Shown in pieces: positions 11,722-19,920 of a DNA stretch of 64,000 bases (position 1 is the stretch's first letter; each line of letters starts with the position of its first letter). Below the pieces are notes generated by a model, which had not been told where the DNA came from, did not search any database, and worked only from the letters and a program-made list of their open reading frames with translations. The position numbers and the translations under genes were made by a program. Source of the DNA: Campylobacter sp. 2014D-0216 (lineage in GTDB: Bacteria; Campylobacterota; Campylobacteria; Campylobacterales; Campylobacteraceae); NCBI RefSeq assembly GCF_014931215.1, contig NZ_CP063089.1:186001-250000 (forward strand), in the 5' to 3' direction.

Positions 11722-12207
11722 ATGAAAAAAATCATTTTTGCTTCAATTGCTGCATTTGCTGTTATTGTAAGTGGATGTGCTACAAAAAATACTAGCGTAA
11801 GCAGTTCAAGTAGTGTAGATGGATCAAAAGGAAGCGGAGGCTCAGATCAATTTGAAAATGTTTCATCTTTAAATTCTATTCAAAATGTTTATTTTGATTT
11901 TGATAAATTTAACATCAGAAAAGATATGCAAGGTGTAATTGCTGATAATGCTGCAATCTTTAACAAAGAAGCGGCAAACGCTGCTATCGTAGTTGAAGGT
12001 AATTGTGATGAATGGGGAACAGATGAGTATAACCAAGCTTTAGGCTTAAAAAGAGCTAAAGCGGTTAAAGAATCTCTAGTAGCTCAAGGTGTTAGCGCTG
12101 ATAGAATTAGCGTGAAAAGCTATGGAGAAACTAATCCTGTATGTACTGAAAGAACAAAATCTTGTGATGCACAAAATCGTCGTGCTGAATTTAAAATTGC
12201 AAAATAA
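11722..12207 (+). CDS. pal: Peptidoglycan-associated lipoprotein Pal (Omp18)
   Basis: Outer-membrane lipoprotein that tethers the envelope to peptidoglycan. Its 161 residues include a lipoprotein signal with lipobox VSGC (C19), a short Ser/Gly linker, and an OmpA-like domain (YFDFDKFNI ... NCDEWGTDEYNQALGLKRAKAV ... NRRAEF). It has its own -10 box and a strong AGGGGAAAG ribosome site, consistent with an abundant protein. The name Omp18 is used for the C. jejuni homologue. Confidence 0.96.
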   Translation: MKKIIFASIAAFAVIVSGCATKNTSVSSSSSVDGSKGSGGSDQFENVSSLNSIQNVYFDFDKFNIRKDMQGVIADNAAIFNKEAANAAIVVEGNCDEWGTDEYNQALGLKRAKAVKESLVAQGVSADRISVKSYGETNPVCTERTKSCDAQNRRAEFKIAK

Positions 12208-12219
12208 GTTTAAATTGAT

Positions 12220-13215
12220 ATGAAAATAAAACTATTATCAGTAGCTCTTTTGGGAGCTACTTTTTTACACGCTGAAATTTCAGCATTTGATGCAGGAAAA
12301 GTAGACACAAAAACACCTTATGGTTTAACTCAAAATGAAAAACTACAATATGAAAACCAAGAGCGCTTAAAAGCTTTAAATGAATATTATACTAACTTAA
12401 CTAGTAAAATTAACACTGCTGTGGAAAATATAGAAGGTTTGCAAAGTGTAACCGAGGGTTTGAATGCTCAGTATTCAAAAGCAAATACAAAATTACTTTC
12501 TTTGGAAGACAATTACCAAAATTTTGAGGCAAATACAACTCAAGAAATCCAAAATCTAAGAGCTTATGTAGAGGAAAATAGAAAAATTCAAGAAAAAAAT
12601 CATCAAGAGATACAAAAAGTTTTAGCTGAAATCACAGCTTCAATTAACAAAATAAATGATGATTATATTTCTAAAGATGATATGAATCAAAGTATAACTT
12701 TTTTTCAGTCTGAAATAGAACGATTGCAAAAACAGATCAACAATACACCTTCTCCAGTTGTTCCTATTGTAAAAGATAACAACCAAACGCAAGAAATCAT
12801 CGAAGATGTTAATGAAACTCAAGAAGTAGTGGTTGTAAAAAAAGATGACAGTTGGAAAAATTTAGATTCTAGCGAGATATTAAAACAAGCAATTAATGAA
12901 ACAAATAAAAATCAATTTGAAGATGCAAAAGAGAAATTTGAGCATTTAATTAGCATTCATTATAAACCTGCTAGATCTACATTTTGGCTTGGAGAAATAA
13001 GATACAAACAACAAGATTATGCAGGCGCACTAGGCTTTTATAAAAAAAGTTCTGCAATAAGTACCAAGGGTGATTATGTGCCAAAATTACTTTATCATAC
13101 TGCTATTAGTTTAGATAAAGTAGGTGATCCTAAAAGTGCGAATAAATTTTATAAAGCCTTAAAGACAGCATATCCTGATAGCCCTGAGGCGAAAGTTTCG
13201 CCAGATAGAAAATAA
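12220..13215 (+). CDS. cpoB: Tol-Pal cell-division coordinator CpoB (YbgF)
   Basis: Periplasmic protein that in other bacteria couples Tol-Pal to septal peptidoglycan synthesis. It has 331 residues: signal peptide (1-18, ending FLHA), a long coiled coil (about 45-170), a Pro/Val/Thr-containing linker, and C-terminal TPR repeats (about 215-325, FEDAKEKFEHLI, ALGFYKKSSAIS). It lies 12 bases after pal, the usual position for this gene. Confidence 0.9.
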   Translation: MKIKLLSVALLGATFLHAEISAFDAGKVDTKTPYGLTQNEKLQYENQERLKALNEYYTNLTSKINTAVENIEGLQSVTEGLNAQYSKANTKLLSLEDNYQNFEANTTQEIQNLRAYVEENRKIQEKNHQEIQKVLAEITASINKINDDYISKDDMNQSITFFQSEIERLQKQINNTPSPVVPIVKDNNQTQEIIEDVNETQEVVVVKKDDSWKNLDSSEILKQAINETNKNQFEDAKEKFEHLISIHYKPARSTFWLGEIRYKQQDYAGALGFYKKSSAISTKGDYVPKLLYHTAISLDKVGDPKSANKFYKALKTAYPDSPEAKVSPDRK

Positions 13216-13229
13216 AAAAGGAGAATAAA

Positions 13230-13808
13230 ATGGCTATAGAAAAAAATAGTGTAGTTTCAATGTTTTATGAGTTAAAAGATGCAAATACCAAAGAAGTTTT
13301 AGAATCAAATGTTTATGCAGAACCGATTTCTTTTATTTTAGGTAAGGGGCAAATTTTAGAAGGGTTGGAAGCTGAAATTCAAAAATTAGATGCACCTTGT
13401 AATGTTGATATTGAAATTAAAAAAGAAAATGCTTTGGGTGAATACGATGCAAATGCTTTACAAACTTTACCAAAAGAACAATTTGCAGGAATTGACTTGC
13501 AAGTTGGTATGGAGCTATTTGGTGAAGGTGAAGATGGAAATACTGTAAGAGTTATCGTAAGAGAAATCACTGAAAATGAAGTGACTATCGACTACAATCA
13601 TGCTTATGCAGGAAAAGATTTGTTATTTTCATTAAATATTGTAGATGTAAGAGCAGCGACTGAAGATGAAATCTTAACAGGTATAGTTGCTGGTAGTAGA
13701 AGTTGTGGATGTGGTGGTGGAGGACATCATCATGATCATCACGGTCACGGTGGTGGCGGTTGTTGTGGTGGCCACGGTCACGGTGGTGGCTGCTGCGGTG
13801 GTCATTAA
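13230..13808 (+). CDS. slyD: FKBP-type peptidyl-prolyl isomerase SlyD with metal-binding tail
   Basis: Proline isomerase, chaperone and probable nickel donor. The 192 residues hold an FKBP domain with the IF insert (ILGKGQILEGLEAEI ... VDIEIKKENALGEYD) and a C-terminal tail of about 38 residues (155-192) made almost only of Gly, His and Cys, including HHHDHHGHGGGGCC. Such tails bind Ni(II) and Zn(II) and feed hydrogenase or urease maturation in relatives. A strong AAGGAG site precedes the ATG; the stop overlaps fabD. Confidence 0.94.
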   Translation: MAIEKNSVVSMFYELKDANTKEVLESNVYAEPISFILGKGQILEGLEAEIQKLDAPCNVDIEIKKENALGEYDANALQTLPKEQFAGIDLQVGMELFGEGEDGNTVRVIVREITENEVTIDYNHAYAGKDLLFSLNIVDVRAATEDEILTGIVAGSRSCGCGGGGHHHDHHGHGGGGCCGGHGHGGGCCGGH

Positions 13809-14728
13809 TGAATACTGCATTTATTTTTCCAGGCCAAGGCTCTCAAAGCGTTGGCATGGGTCTTAGTTTTTACGAAAATTCATCTAAAGCAAAAGAACTA
13901 CTTGAGCGTGCAAGCGAATACTGCAAGATAGATTTTAAACATTTGCTTTTTGAAGAGAATGAAAATTTAAATAAAAGTGAATTTACACAAATGGCTATTG
14001 TGTTAAATTCGCTTATGGCTTATGAAGCATTAAAAGAGCAAACAGATCTTTGTCCAAAATATAGCCTAGGACATTCTTTGGGTGAATTTAGTGCTTTGGC
14101 AACTCAAGGGGCATTTGATTTTTTAGATGTAATCATGCTTGTAAATAAACGTGGTCAGTTTATGCAAGAAGATTGTTCTAAAATTGAAGCAGGTATGATG
14201 GTGGTTTTGGGTTTAGAAGATCAAGTGGTGGAAGAACTTTGCCAAAAGGCATTAAACGATGGTAAAAATATTTTTGCCGCCAATTACAACTGCGATGGAC
14301 AAATAGTTGTTGCAGGTTTAAAACCAGATCTAGCTTCTTATGAAAATGAATTTAAAAATGCTGGAGCAAAACGAGCCATGTTGTTAAATATGAGCGTGGC
14401 AAGCCATTGTCCGCTATTAAAAAATGCTTCCATGAGGCTTTCAAGAGAACTAGAGCTTGTCTTAAAAGATGAGTTTAAAAGTGTAGTTTCGAATGTGAAT
14501 GCTAAAGTATATAATGATAAAAGTCAAGCTTTGACACTTTTAAGCGATCAGCTTGTTAAGCCTGTTCTTTATAAGCAAAGTATTAAAGCTATTGATGATG
14601 AAGTAGATTTTTATATTGAATTTGGCGCGAGTGTGTTAAAAGGTTTAAATAAAAAAATCACTACAAAAGAAACTTATGCATTAAGTAAAATAGAAGATAT
14701 CGAAGAAATTTTAAAGGTTGTTAAATGA
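13808..14728 (+). CDS. fabD: Malonyl-CoA-ACP transacylase
   Basis: Transfers malonyl from CoA to acyl carrier protein for fatty-acid synthesis. From ATG 13808 it has 306 residues and begins with the canonical FPGQGSQSVGMG. The nucleophile elbow GHSLGEFSAL and the VASHCPLL catalytic-His region are present. The frame is open further upstream inside slyD, but the family start and the TAATG overlap with the slyD stop fix ATG 13808. mtnN overlaps its end by 4 bases. Confidence 0.96.
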   Translation: MNTAFIFPGQGSQSVGMGLSFYENSSKAKELLERASEYCKIDFKHLLFEENENLNKSEFTQMAIVLNSLMAYEALKEQTDLCPKYSLGHSLGEFSALATQGAFDFLDVIMLVNKRGQFMQEDCSKIEAGMMVVLGLEDQVVEELCQKALNDGKNIFAANYNCDGQIVVAGLKPDLASYENEFKNAGAKRAMLLNMSVASHCPLLKNASMRLSRELELVLKDEFKSVVSNVNAKVYNDKSQALTLLSDQLVKPVLYKQSIKAIDDEVDFYIEFGASVLKGLNKKITTKETYALSKIEDIEEILKVVK

Positions 14729-15411
14729 AGATAGCTATTTTAGGTGCTATGCCTGAGGAAATAACTCCTTTACTGGAAACACTAAAAGAATATCAAACTG
14801 TAGAATATGCAAACAACACCTACTATCTTGCAAAGTATAATGAGCATGAGTTGGTTATAGCTTATTCTAAAATCGGAAAAGTTAATTCAACTCTTAGTGC
14901 GACTATTATGATTGAAAAATTTAAAGCAGAACTTTTACTTTTCACAGGTGTAGCAGGTGCTTTTAATCCTAGTTTGGAAATAGGTGACTTGATTTATGCT
15001 ACAAAATTAGCACAGTATGATTTAGATATTACCGCTTTTGGGCATCCACTTGGATATGTTCCAGGAAATGAAATTTTTATTCCAACTGATGAAAAGTTAA
15101 ACCATCTTGCCTTAGATGTTGCCAAAGAGCTTGGTATAAAAATTCAACCTGGTGTAATTGCTACGGGTGATGAGTTTATTTGTGATGAAAATAAAAAAGC
15201 AAAAATTAGAGAAATTTTTAACGCAGATGCTTGCGAAATGGAAGGAGCAAGCGTGGCTTTAGTATGTGATGCTTTAAAGATCCCATGCTTGATTTTAAGA
15301 TCAATGAGTGATAAAGCAGGCGAGAAAGCTGAATTTGATTTTGATGAATTTGTGGAAAAATCAGCAAAAATTTCAGCTAATTTTGTATTGAAAATTTGTG
15401 AGAAACTATGA
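14725..15411 (+). CDS. mtnN: MTA/SAH and aminofutalosine nucleosidase
   Basis: Cleaves the glycosidic bond of methylthioadenosine and S-adenosylhomocysteine. In Campylobacter and Helicobacter the same enzyme is known to act on 6-amino-6-deoxyfutalosine in menaquinone synthesis. The 228 residues show IAILGAMPEEITPLL, the GVAGA motif, the FICDE segment, EMEGASVALVC with the ribose-contacting Met-Glu, and the catalytic Asp in RSMSDKA. ATGA overlaps at both ends indicate tight coupling to fabD and the next gene. Confidence 0.95.
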   Translation: MKIAILGAMPEEITPLLETLKEYQTVEYANNTYYLAKYNEHELVIAYSKIGKVNSTLSATIMIEKFKAELLLFTGVAGAFNPSLEIGDLIYATKLAQYDLDITAFGHPLGYVPGNEIFIPTDEKLNHLALDVAKELGIKIQPGVIATGDEFICDENKKAKIREIFNADACEMEGASVALVCDALKIPCLILRSMSDKAGEKAEFDFDEFVEKSAKISANFVLKICEKL

Positions 15412-16169
15412 TTAACCTCAGTAAAAAGCTCATCAGGGAAGTGGCAAAGGCCAATGCTAAATTTTCTTTGATCAATGACAATGACAAGGTTTTGTTGGGC
15501 TTAAGTGGTGGAAAAGATTCACTTGCTTTGGCGCACCTTCTTAAACGTATGCAAGCACATGCGCCTTTTAAATTTGAGCTTAAAGCTGTGACTTTGAGCT
15601 ATGGAATGGGCGAAGATTATACTAGACTTCATAATCATTGTAAAGAACATGGTATTGATCATGAAGTGATTGACTCTAATATTTATGAAATATCAGGCGA
15701 CACTATTAGAAAAAATTCGAGTTTTTGCAGTTATTTTTCAAGAATGAGACGTGGTGCTTTGTATACCTATGCTTTGGAAAATGGTTTTAATAAGCTAGCT
15801 ATAGGTCATCATTTAGATGATGCTGTAGAAAGCTTTTTTATGAATTTTATTTACAATGGTGCTCTTAGAAGTTTAGCGCCAAAATATAAAAGCAAAAGAG
15901 GCGTAGAAGTTATTCGCCCTTTGATTTTTGTAAGAGAAAGACAATTAAGAGAAAATGCTATTGCTAATGAGCTTGAAGTCATTGGTAATGAATTTTGCCC
16001 TGGTATGAAATTAAGTGAAAAAAATGTTAAATTTCCACATGCTAGAGAAGAGGCGAAGCAACTTTTAGCTAATTTAGAAAAAGACAATCCAAAATTATTT
16101 ACAAGTCTAAAAACCGCGTTTGAAAATATTCATACAAATAGTTTTTTCATGGTTAAGGACAATGACTAA
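15408..16169 (+). CDS. ttcA: TtcA-like tRNA 2-thiocytidine synthase, incomplete Fe-S motif
   Basis: PP-loop ATPase family that thiolates C32 of tRNA. The 253-residue protein has the P-loop LSGGKDSLALAHLL (S33-S38), the RMRRGALY segment and GHHLDDAVESFFMN. The family normally binds a [4Fe-4S] cluster through a CxxC plus a distal Cys. Here the first pair reads C107-S-Y-F110, so the second ligand is Phe, while the distal Cys (C197 in EFCPG) is kept. Family membership is firm; the exact reaction is uncertain. Confidence 0.82.
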   Translation: MINLSKKLIREVAKANAKFSLINDNDKVLLGLSGGKDSLALAHLLKRMQAHAPFKFELKAVTLSYGMGEDYTRLHNHCKEHGIDHEVIDSNIYEISGDTIRKNSSFCSYFSRMRRGALYTYALENGFNKLAIGHHLDDAVESFFMNFIYNGALRSLAPKYKSKRGVEVIRPLIFVRERQLRENAIANELEVIGNEFCPGMKLSEKNVKFPHAREEAKQLLANLEKDNPKLFTSLKTAFENIHTNSFFMVKDND

Positions 16170-16674
16170 GCTCTTGGTGGTTGTTGACTATCAAAATGAT
16201 TTTATCGATGGTAGCTTGGGTTTTGAAGAAGCTACCAAGATAAAAGAAAACATTCTCAAGCTTTTAAAAAATCATCAAGATGATGTGGTTTTTACTTTTG
16301 ATACTCATGATGAAAATTATTTAAAAACCCAAGAGGGCAAAAATATCCCTATTTGCCACTGTATTAAAGATAGTTTTGGCTGGAAAATGCCAAGCGAATT
16401 TGATATATATTTAAAAAATGCAAAAAAAATTTTTCATAAAAACACCTTTGGTAGTTTAGAATTTGCGAATTTTTTAAAAGAAAACCATTACGATAGTATA
16501 GAATTTTGTGGTTTAGTTTCGCATATTTGCGTTTTTAGCAATATTATTTTAGCATTAAGTGCTACACCTAATTCTAAACTTATCTTACACAAAAATGCCA
16601 CAGCAAGCTTTAGTAAAGAATTAGAGCAAAGTGCTTATGATATTTTAAAAGCTTATGGTATAGAACTTCTTTAA
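16162..16674 (+). CDS. Isochorismatase-family cysteine hydrolase, nicotinamidase-like
   Basis: Probably hydrolyses an amide such as nicotinamide. The 170-residue protein has the catalytic triad pattern: Asp in VVDYQNDF, Lys in FHKNTFGS and Cys in GLVSHICV. A DTHDENY...PICHC stretch supplies the Asp/His residues that bind metal in PncA, which favours nicotinamidase over isochorismatase. ATG 16162 overlaps the previous stop; recO starts on its TAA. The substrate is inferred, so no symbol is given. Confidence 0.78.
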   Translation: MTKLLVVVDYQNDFIDGSLGFEEATKIKENILKLLKNHQDDVVFTFDTHDENYLKTQEGKNIPICHCIKDSFGWKMPSEFDIYLKNAKKIFHKNTFGSLEFANFLKENHYDSIEFCGLVSHICVFSNIILALSATPNSKLILHKNATASFSKELEQSAYDILKAYGIELL

Positions 16675-17288
16675 TGCAAGGGTATATTTTACATACTCAA
16701 AGTGTAAAAGATGAAGATTTGATTGTTTATCTTTTAAGTCCAAAAAAAGTCATCAAAAGTTATAGATTTTATGGAATGAGACATTCAAATATCTTAAGTG
16801 GCTACAAGATAGATTTTGAACTTGAAGAAAGTACAAGATTTTTACCACGGCTAAAAGATGTCTTGCATGTGGGTTTTTCTTGGATTTTAGATAGAGAAAA
16901 AATGTTCTTTTGGCAAGAGTTTATAAGGCTTTTTTATTGGCATTTAAAAGAAGTGGAAACTGTTGATAGTTTTTATTTTGAACTTTTAGAAGAATGTGCT
17001 AGACGTTTTGAAAAACAAGATTGCAAGCGGGTTATTGTAGATGCTTATTTAAAACTTTTAAGCTTTGAAGGACGTTTGCATCAAATTTTCACTTGTTTTG
17101 TTTGCGATGAGAGTATACAAGAAGATGTTGTCTTAGTAAGAGCTTTTTTGCCAGCTCATAGAAAATGCGCTTTTGGTTATGAATTTAAAGCTAAGGATTT
17201 GTCTTATTTTTATAACAATTTTAATTCATCGCATTTTAGCGATGAATATATTGATAATTTATATAAAATCATCAAAGAGGGTTTTTAA
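16674..17288 (+). CDS. recO: DNA repair protein RecO
   Basis: Recombination mediator that loads RecA with RecR. The 204-residue protein has an N-terminal OB fold (MQGYILHTQSVKDEDLIVYLLSP), a helical middle, and zinc-knuckle-like cysteines (CFVCDES ... HRKCAFGYE). It is shorter than E. coli RecO, as is usual for epsilonproteobacteria. The start ATG overlaps the preceding TAA. Its 3' end overlaps by 17 bases the convergent small gene that follows. Confidence 0.85.
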   Translation: MQGYILHTQSVKDEDLIVYLLSPKKVIKSYRFYGMRHSNILSGYKIDFELEESTRFLPRLKDVLHVGFSWILDREKMFFWQEFIRLFYWHLKEVETVDSFYFELLEECARRFEKQDCKRVIVDAYLKLLSFEGRLHQIFTCFVCDESIQEDVVLVRAFLPAHRKCAFGYEFKAKDLSYFYNNFNSSHFSDEYIDNLYKIIKEGF

Positions 17289-17592
17289 GCGTGATATCAT
17301 ACATCATAATCGCTTCTTGTCGAAGTCGTGAGATGATGTTAATGCTATCAATATGGGTGTTTTTAATAATAGCTTCCTTGCTATTTTTTATATCTTCAAG
17401 TAAATTCCCAAGTTGTTGTTGAGAGCTTTGCAAGCAAGTGCTAATACACTTTGGCTTGCTTTGATCTAAAATTTGATCAAAATTCAAGCTTTGGTTGTTA
17501 AGCTTTGAAGCTTGCGCTGCTAGGTTGTTTGCACTTGTTCTAATGCCACCTAATGCTTTGTAAATCCCTTTCGAATTGATATGAGCTGCCAT
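17272..17592 (-). CDS. Small protein of unknown function under an RpoN-type promoter
   Basis: Not assigned to a known family. The 106 residues have no signal peptide or membrane helix. The N-terminal part (YKALGGIRTSANNLAAQASKLNN) resembles the N-terminal helix of flagellar rod and hook proteins, which carry a GxxxSANNLAN-like stretch, and the C-terminus is an amphipathic helix (INIISRLRQEAIMMYDI). A good AAGGAAGG ribosome site and a near-consensus sigma-54 promoter precede it. A flagellar role is inferred from promoter and N-terminal motif only. Confidence 0.75.
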   Translation of the reverse strand: MAAHINSKGIYKALGGIRTSANNLAAQASKLNNQSLNFDQILDQSKPKCISTCLQSSQQQLGNLLEDIKNSKEAIIKNTHIDSINIISRLRQEAIMMYDITLKNPL

Positions 17593-17645
17593 GAACCTTC
17601 CTTGTTTTATGGTATCTCTTCATCATATTGCTTGGTTATTTACAA

Positions 17646-17659
17646 GCAAAAATCATTCC
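17646..17659 (-). promoter_or_regulatory. Sigma-54 (RpoN) promoter, -24/-12 elements
   Basis: Reading the minus strand, GG at 17659-17658 and GC at 17647-17646 are separated by exactly 10 bases, within AAGGAATGATTTTTGCTTG. This matches the Campylobacter RpoN pattern GGAA-N6-TTGC. It overlaps the dusB stop codon and lies about 54 bases before the ATG of the small gene. A near-identical site occurs at 58825-58838. Confidence 0.75.
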
Positions 17660-18579
17660 TTATTGAAAAAATTTTGAATATATTCTCTCATGGTATCAGC
17701 ATCATTGATACGGTTTACTTGATCTCTAAAATTAGATGCATCTTCATAGCCTTTAGAGTATTCGTGTAGATGTTTTCTAAAAATACTAACACCTTGATCT
17801 TTATAGTGTTTTAGCATTTCTTCAAAGTGCGTAAAGATGATTTTATTTTTCATGGTTTTATCGATTTTTCTACCATGTTTGATCTCATAAAATATCCACG
17901 GCTTTCCTACGCTTGCGCGACCTATCATTAAGGCATCGCATTGGGTGATTTTAAACACGTCATTGGCATTTGCTTCACTGATATCACCATTTGCAACCAA
18001 AGGAATTTTGATATTTTCTTTAGCCATGGCTATTGCTTCATAATCAGCATTACCACTATACATTTGTTTTCTAGTGCGACCATGCATGCTGATAAAATCT
18101 ACTCCTGCATTTTCGCATGCTTTTGCGATAGCAATGGGATCTTTTTTGTCAAAACCCAATCTCACTTTAACACTAGTTAGCTTTTTGTTGCTGATTTTTT
18201 TTATGAGTTCTAAAATCCTTTGTAGTTTATCAAGATCTTGCAGTAGAGCACTACCTGCGCATTGTTTAATGACTTTATTAACAGGACAGCCACAGTTAAA
18301 ATCAATTCCATCAATAAAATCAAAACGGTTTAAAATTTCTACAGCCTTTTGGATCACGCCCTCATCAGAACCTGCTATTTGGACAATGTAAGGATTTTCA
18401 AGTTCTGCTCTTTCTAGCATTTTAAGGGTTTTTGTACTTTCATATACTAAAGCATTAGAGCTAATCATCTCACTAATGGTCACATCAGCACCAAATTGTT
18501 TGACTAAATTTCTTAAAGGCAGATCAGAAAACCCTGCCATAGGTGCTAAAAATAAAGGTTTTTTGCTAAAATCAATCAT
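17653..18579 (-). CDS. dusB: tRNA-dihydrouridine synthase
   Basis: FMN enzyme that reduces specific uridines in tRNA. The 308 residues begin with the Dus signature LAPMAGFSDLPLRNLVKQFGAD; the catalytic Cys is in FNCGCPVNKV, followed by KVRLGF, SMHGRTRKQMYSG and NGDI/MIGRASVGKPW phosphate-binding motifs. Of the bacterial subfamilies it looks most like DusB, but subfamily and target position are not certain. Its start overlaps the stop of the upstream membrane-protein gene. Confidence 0.9.
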   Translation of the reverse strand: MIDFSKKPLFLAPMAGFSDLPLRNLVKQFGADVTISEMISSNALVYESTKTLKMLERAELENPYIVQIAGSDEGVIQKAVEILNRFDFIDGIDFNCGCPVNKVIKQCAGSALLQDLDKLQRILELIKKISNKKLTSVKVRLGFDKKDPIAIAKACENAGVDFISMHGRTRKQMYSGNADYEAIAMAKENIKIPLVANGDISEANANDVFKITQCDALMIGRASVGKPWIFYEIKHGRKIDKTMKNKIIFTHFEEMLKHYKDQGVSIFRKHLHEYSKGYEDASNFRDQVNRINDADTMREYIQNFFNKE

Positions 18580-19559
18580 TGTATTAGTCTATCAAGTTCA
18601 AATTTTTTGTTATGCTCTCTTAAAAAGAGGACAAGCCTAAAGTCTTTGTGTTCGTTTTGATCATTTCCTAATTCATTAAGCAATTCATCATACATACCAA
18701 ATTCAGCTAAAGTGTATAAATAAGCTCTTAAGGCTTGGTTTTGGTGATCTTTTAGTTTTTTAAATAAAGCAATCAAAAACTGTGGTTCTAATTTTGGACA
18801 TAGAATTTTCACACTTTGTAAGTAGCCACTCTCATCTAGCGGATTCATTGTAAGCAAAACTTCTATCTCGGCTTGATTTAAATCTAATTTCTCTTCTTTA
18901 AATCGATGTAAAAGTAACAAGATATCATCTTGGCTTTTTTGAACTTTTAATGTCTTGATTTGACTATAAGGACTGTTTTTTAATACTTCATTATATGCAA
19001 GTTGTTCTAAATCATCATTTATTTTTTCTTTGTTTTTGATAAAAGCAAAAGCATATTCACTGTCTTTTATGAAATGGTTCTTTTCGTTTAAAATAAAAAT
19101 TTCATTATGTGTGTCTAGTTTGTATTTTTTTAAGTCGACAAATTCTTTTTGTTCTAATTGTTCAAAAATATCAACAATACTGTCTATTTTAGGGTTTTGA
19201 ATTTTCTCTTTGCAATAAAGTGCATAGGTGTTTTTTGCTATGTCTTGAAACTCTTGTGTTTTAAATTTAATCTTGCTAGTTTTTTTTAAAAAAATATCAA
19301 CTATATAGTTTTCATAGTTTTTACTGTCTTTGATTAGATTTTTATACTGTAAATGTTTTAAAAAACCATAAAAACTCATATGTAATAAAGCTAAAATCAT
19401 TAAAATAAAGGTAGGTAAAATTACCCATATGCTAACTGGTAGGCGCAATTCAAAAGTAGAAACTACAAAAGTATAATCACCCAAATTTAGATTATAAACT
19501 AAGGCCGCAACAATTAAAAGATAAACTAAGCTTGCAAAGAAAAATAATTTTATTTTCAT
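18576..19559 (-). CDS. Two-helix membrane protein of unknown function
   Basis: Unrecognised family. The 327-residue protein has two N-terminal membrane segments (about residues 5-23 and 43-66), then a long, charged, mostly helical soluble part rich in Lys, Glu, Asp and Leu, possibly TPR-like (FEQLEQKEF, LIALFKKLKDHQNQALRAYLYTLAEFGMYDELLNEL). It overlaps both neighbours by 4 bases, so it is translated together with dksA-like and dusB. From memory, a homologue sits at the same place in C. jejuni. Confidence 0.8.
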   Translation of the reverse strand: MKIKLFFFASLVYLLIVAALVYNLNLGDYTFVVSTFELRLPVSIWVILPTFILMILALLHMSFYGFLKHLQYKNLIKDSKNYENYIVDIFLKKTSKIKFKTQEFQDIAKNTYALYCKEKIQNPKIDSIVDIFEQLEQKEFVDLKKYKLDTHNEIFILNEKNHFIKDSEYAFAFIKNKEKINDDLEQLAYNEVLKNSPYSQIKTLKVQKSQDDILLLLHRFKEEKLDLNQAEIEVLLTMNPLDESGYLQSVKILCPKLEPQFLIALFKKLKDHQNQALRAYLYTLAEFGMYDELLNELGNDQNEHKDFRLVLFLREHNKKFELDRLIQ

Positions 19560-19912
19560 AGCTCTTTCCTTTTTTCTAGGTTTTCACGGCAATTTATACA
19601 ATATTTTGCATGAGGTTTTATTTTCAGCCTTTCAGGGTGGATATTTTCCTCGCAATATTCACAAATTCCGTAAGTATTGTCATCTATTTTGCTTAATGAA
19701 TGTTTAATTTCATCTAATTCAGCTTTTAAATTTTCATTGATTTTAAAATCAATATGTGAGCTATTGTCGATTTGTTGTAGATCAACTTCATCTCTAGGTT
19801 CACTATCTTGTAGATTGTGTATATTGTCTATGTTACCTTGAAGTTGGTTTAAAATTTCTTTTTGTCTTTGGATTAAAATATTTTTAAATTCTTCAAGATT
19901 TAATTCTTGCAT
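19556..19912 (-). CDS. DksA/TraR-family zinc-finger regulator
   Basis: Secondary-channel regulator of RNA polymerase, 118 residues. It has a coiled-coil N-terminus, an acidic tip around D41-x2-D44 reminiscent of the DksA DxxD tip, and a four-Cys zinc finger (C84, C87, C105, C108). The start was set at ATG 19912, preceded by TAGGAG; an upstream in-frame ATG would overlap rlmH and lacks such a site. A DksA-like protein of C. jejuni is implicated in stringent control. Confidence 0.88.
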   Translation of the reverse strand: MQELNLEEFKNILIQRQKEILNQLQGNIDNIHNLQDSEPRDEVDLQQIDNSSHIDFKINENLKAELDEIKHSLSKIDDNTYGICEYCEENIHPERLKIKPHAKYCINCRENLEKRKEL

Positions 19913-19920
19913 AAATGCTC

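Noticed and set aside
13760-13807. Upstream extension of fabD
   Set aside because: It reads through the slyD tail in another frame and gives Trp/Arg-rich sequence unlike any FabD; ATG 13808 overlaps the slyD stop and matches the family start.
17272-17592. Calling the 106-residue gene a flagellar rod protein
   Set aside because: The N-terminal resemblance is short and the protein lacks the conserved central and C-terminal rod sequences; only a possible link is stated.
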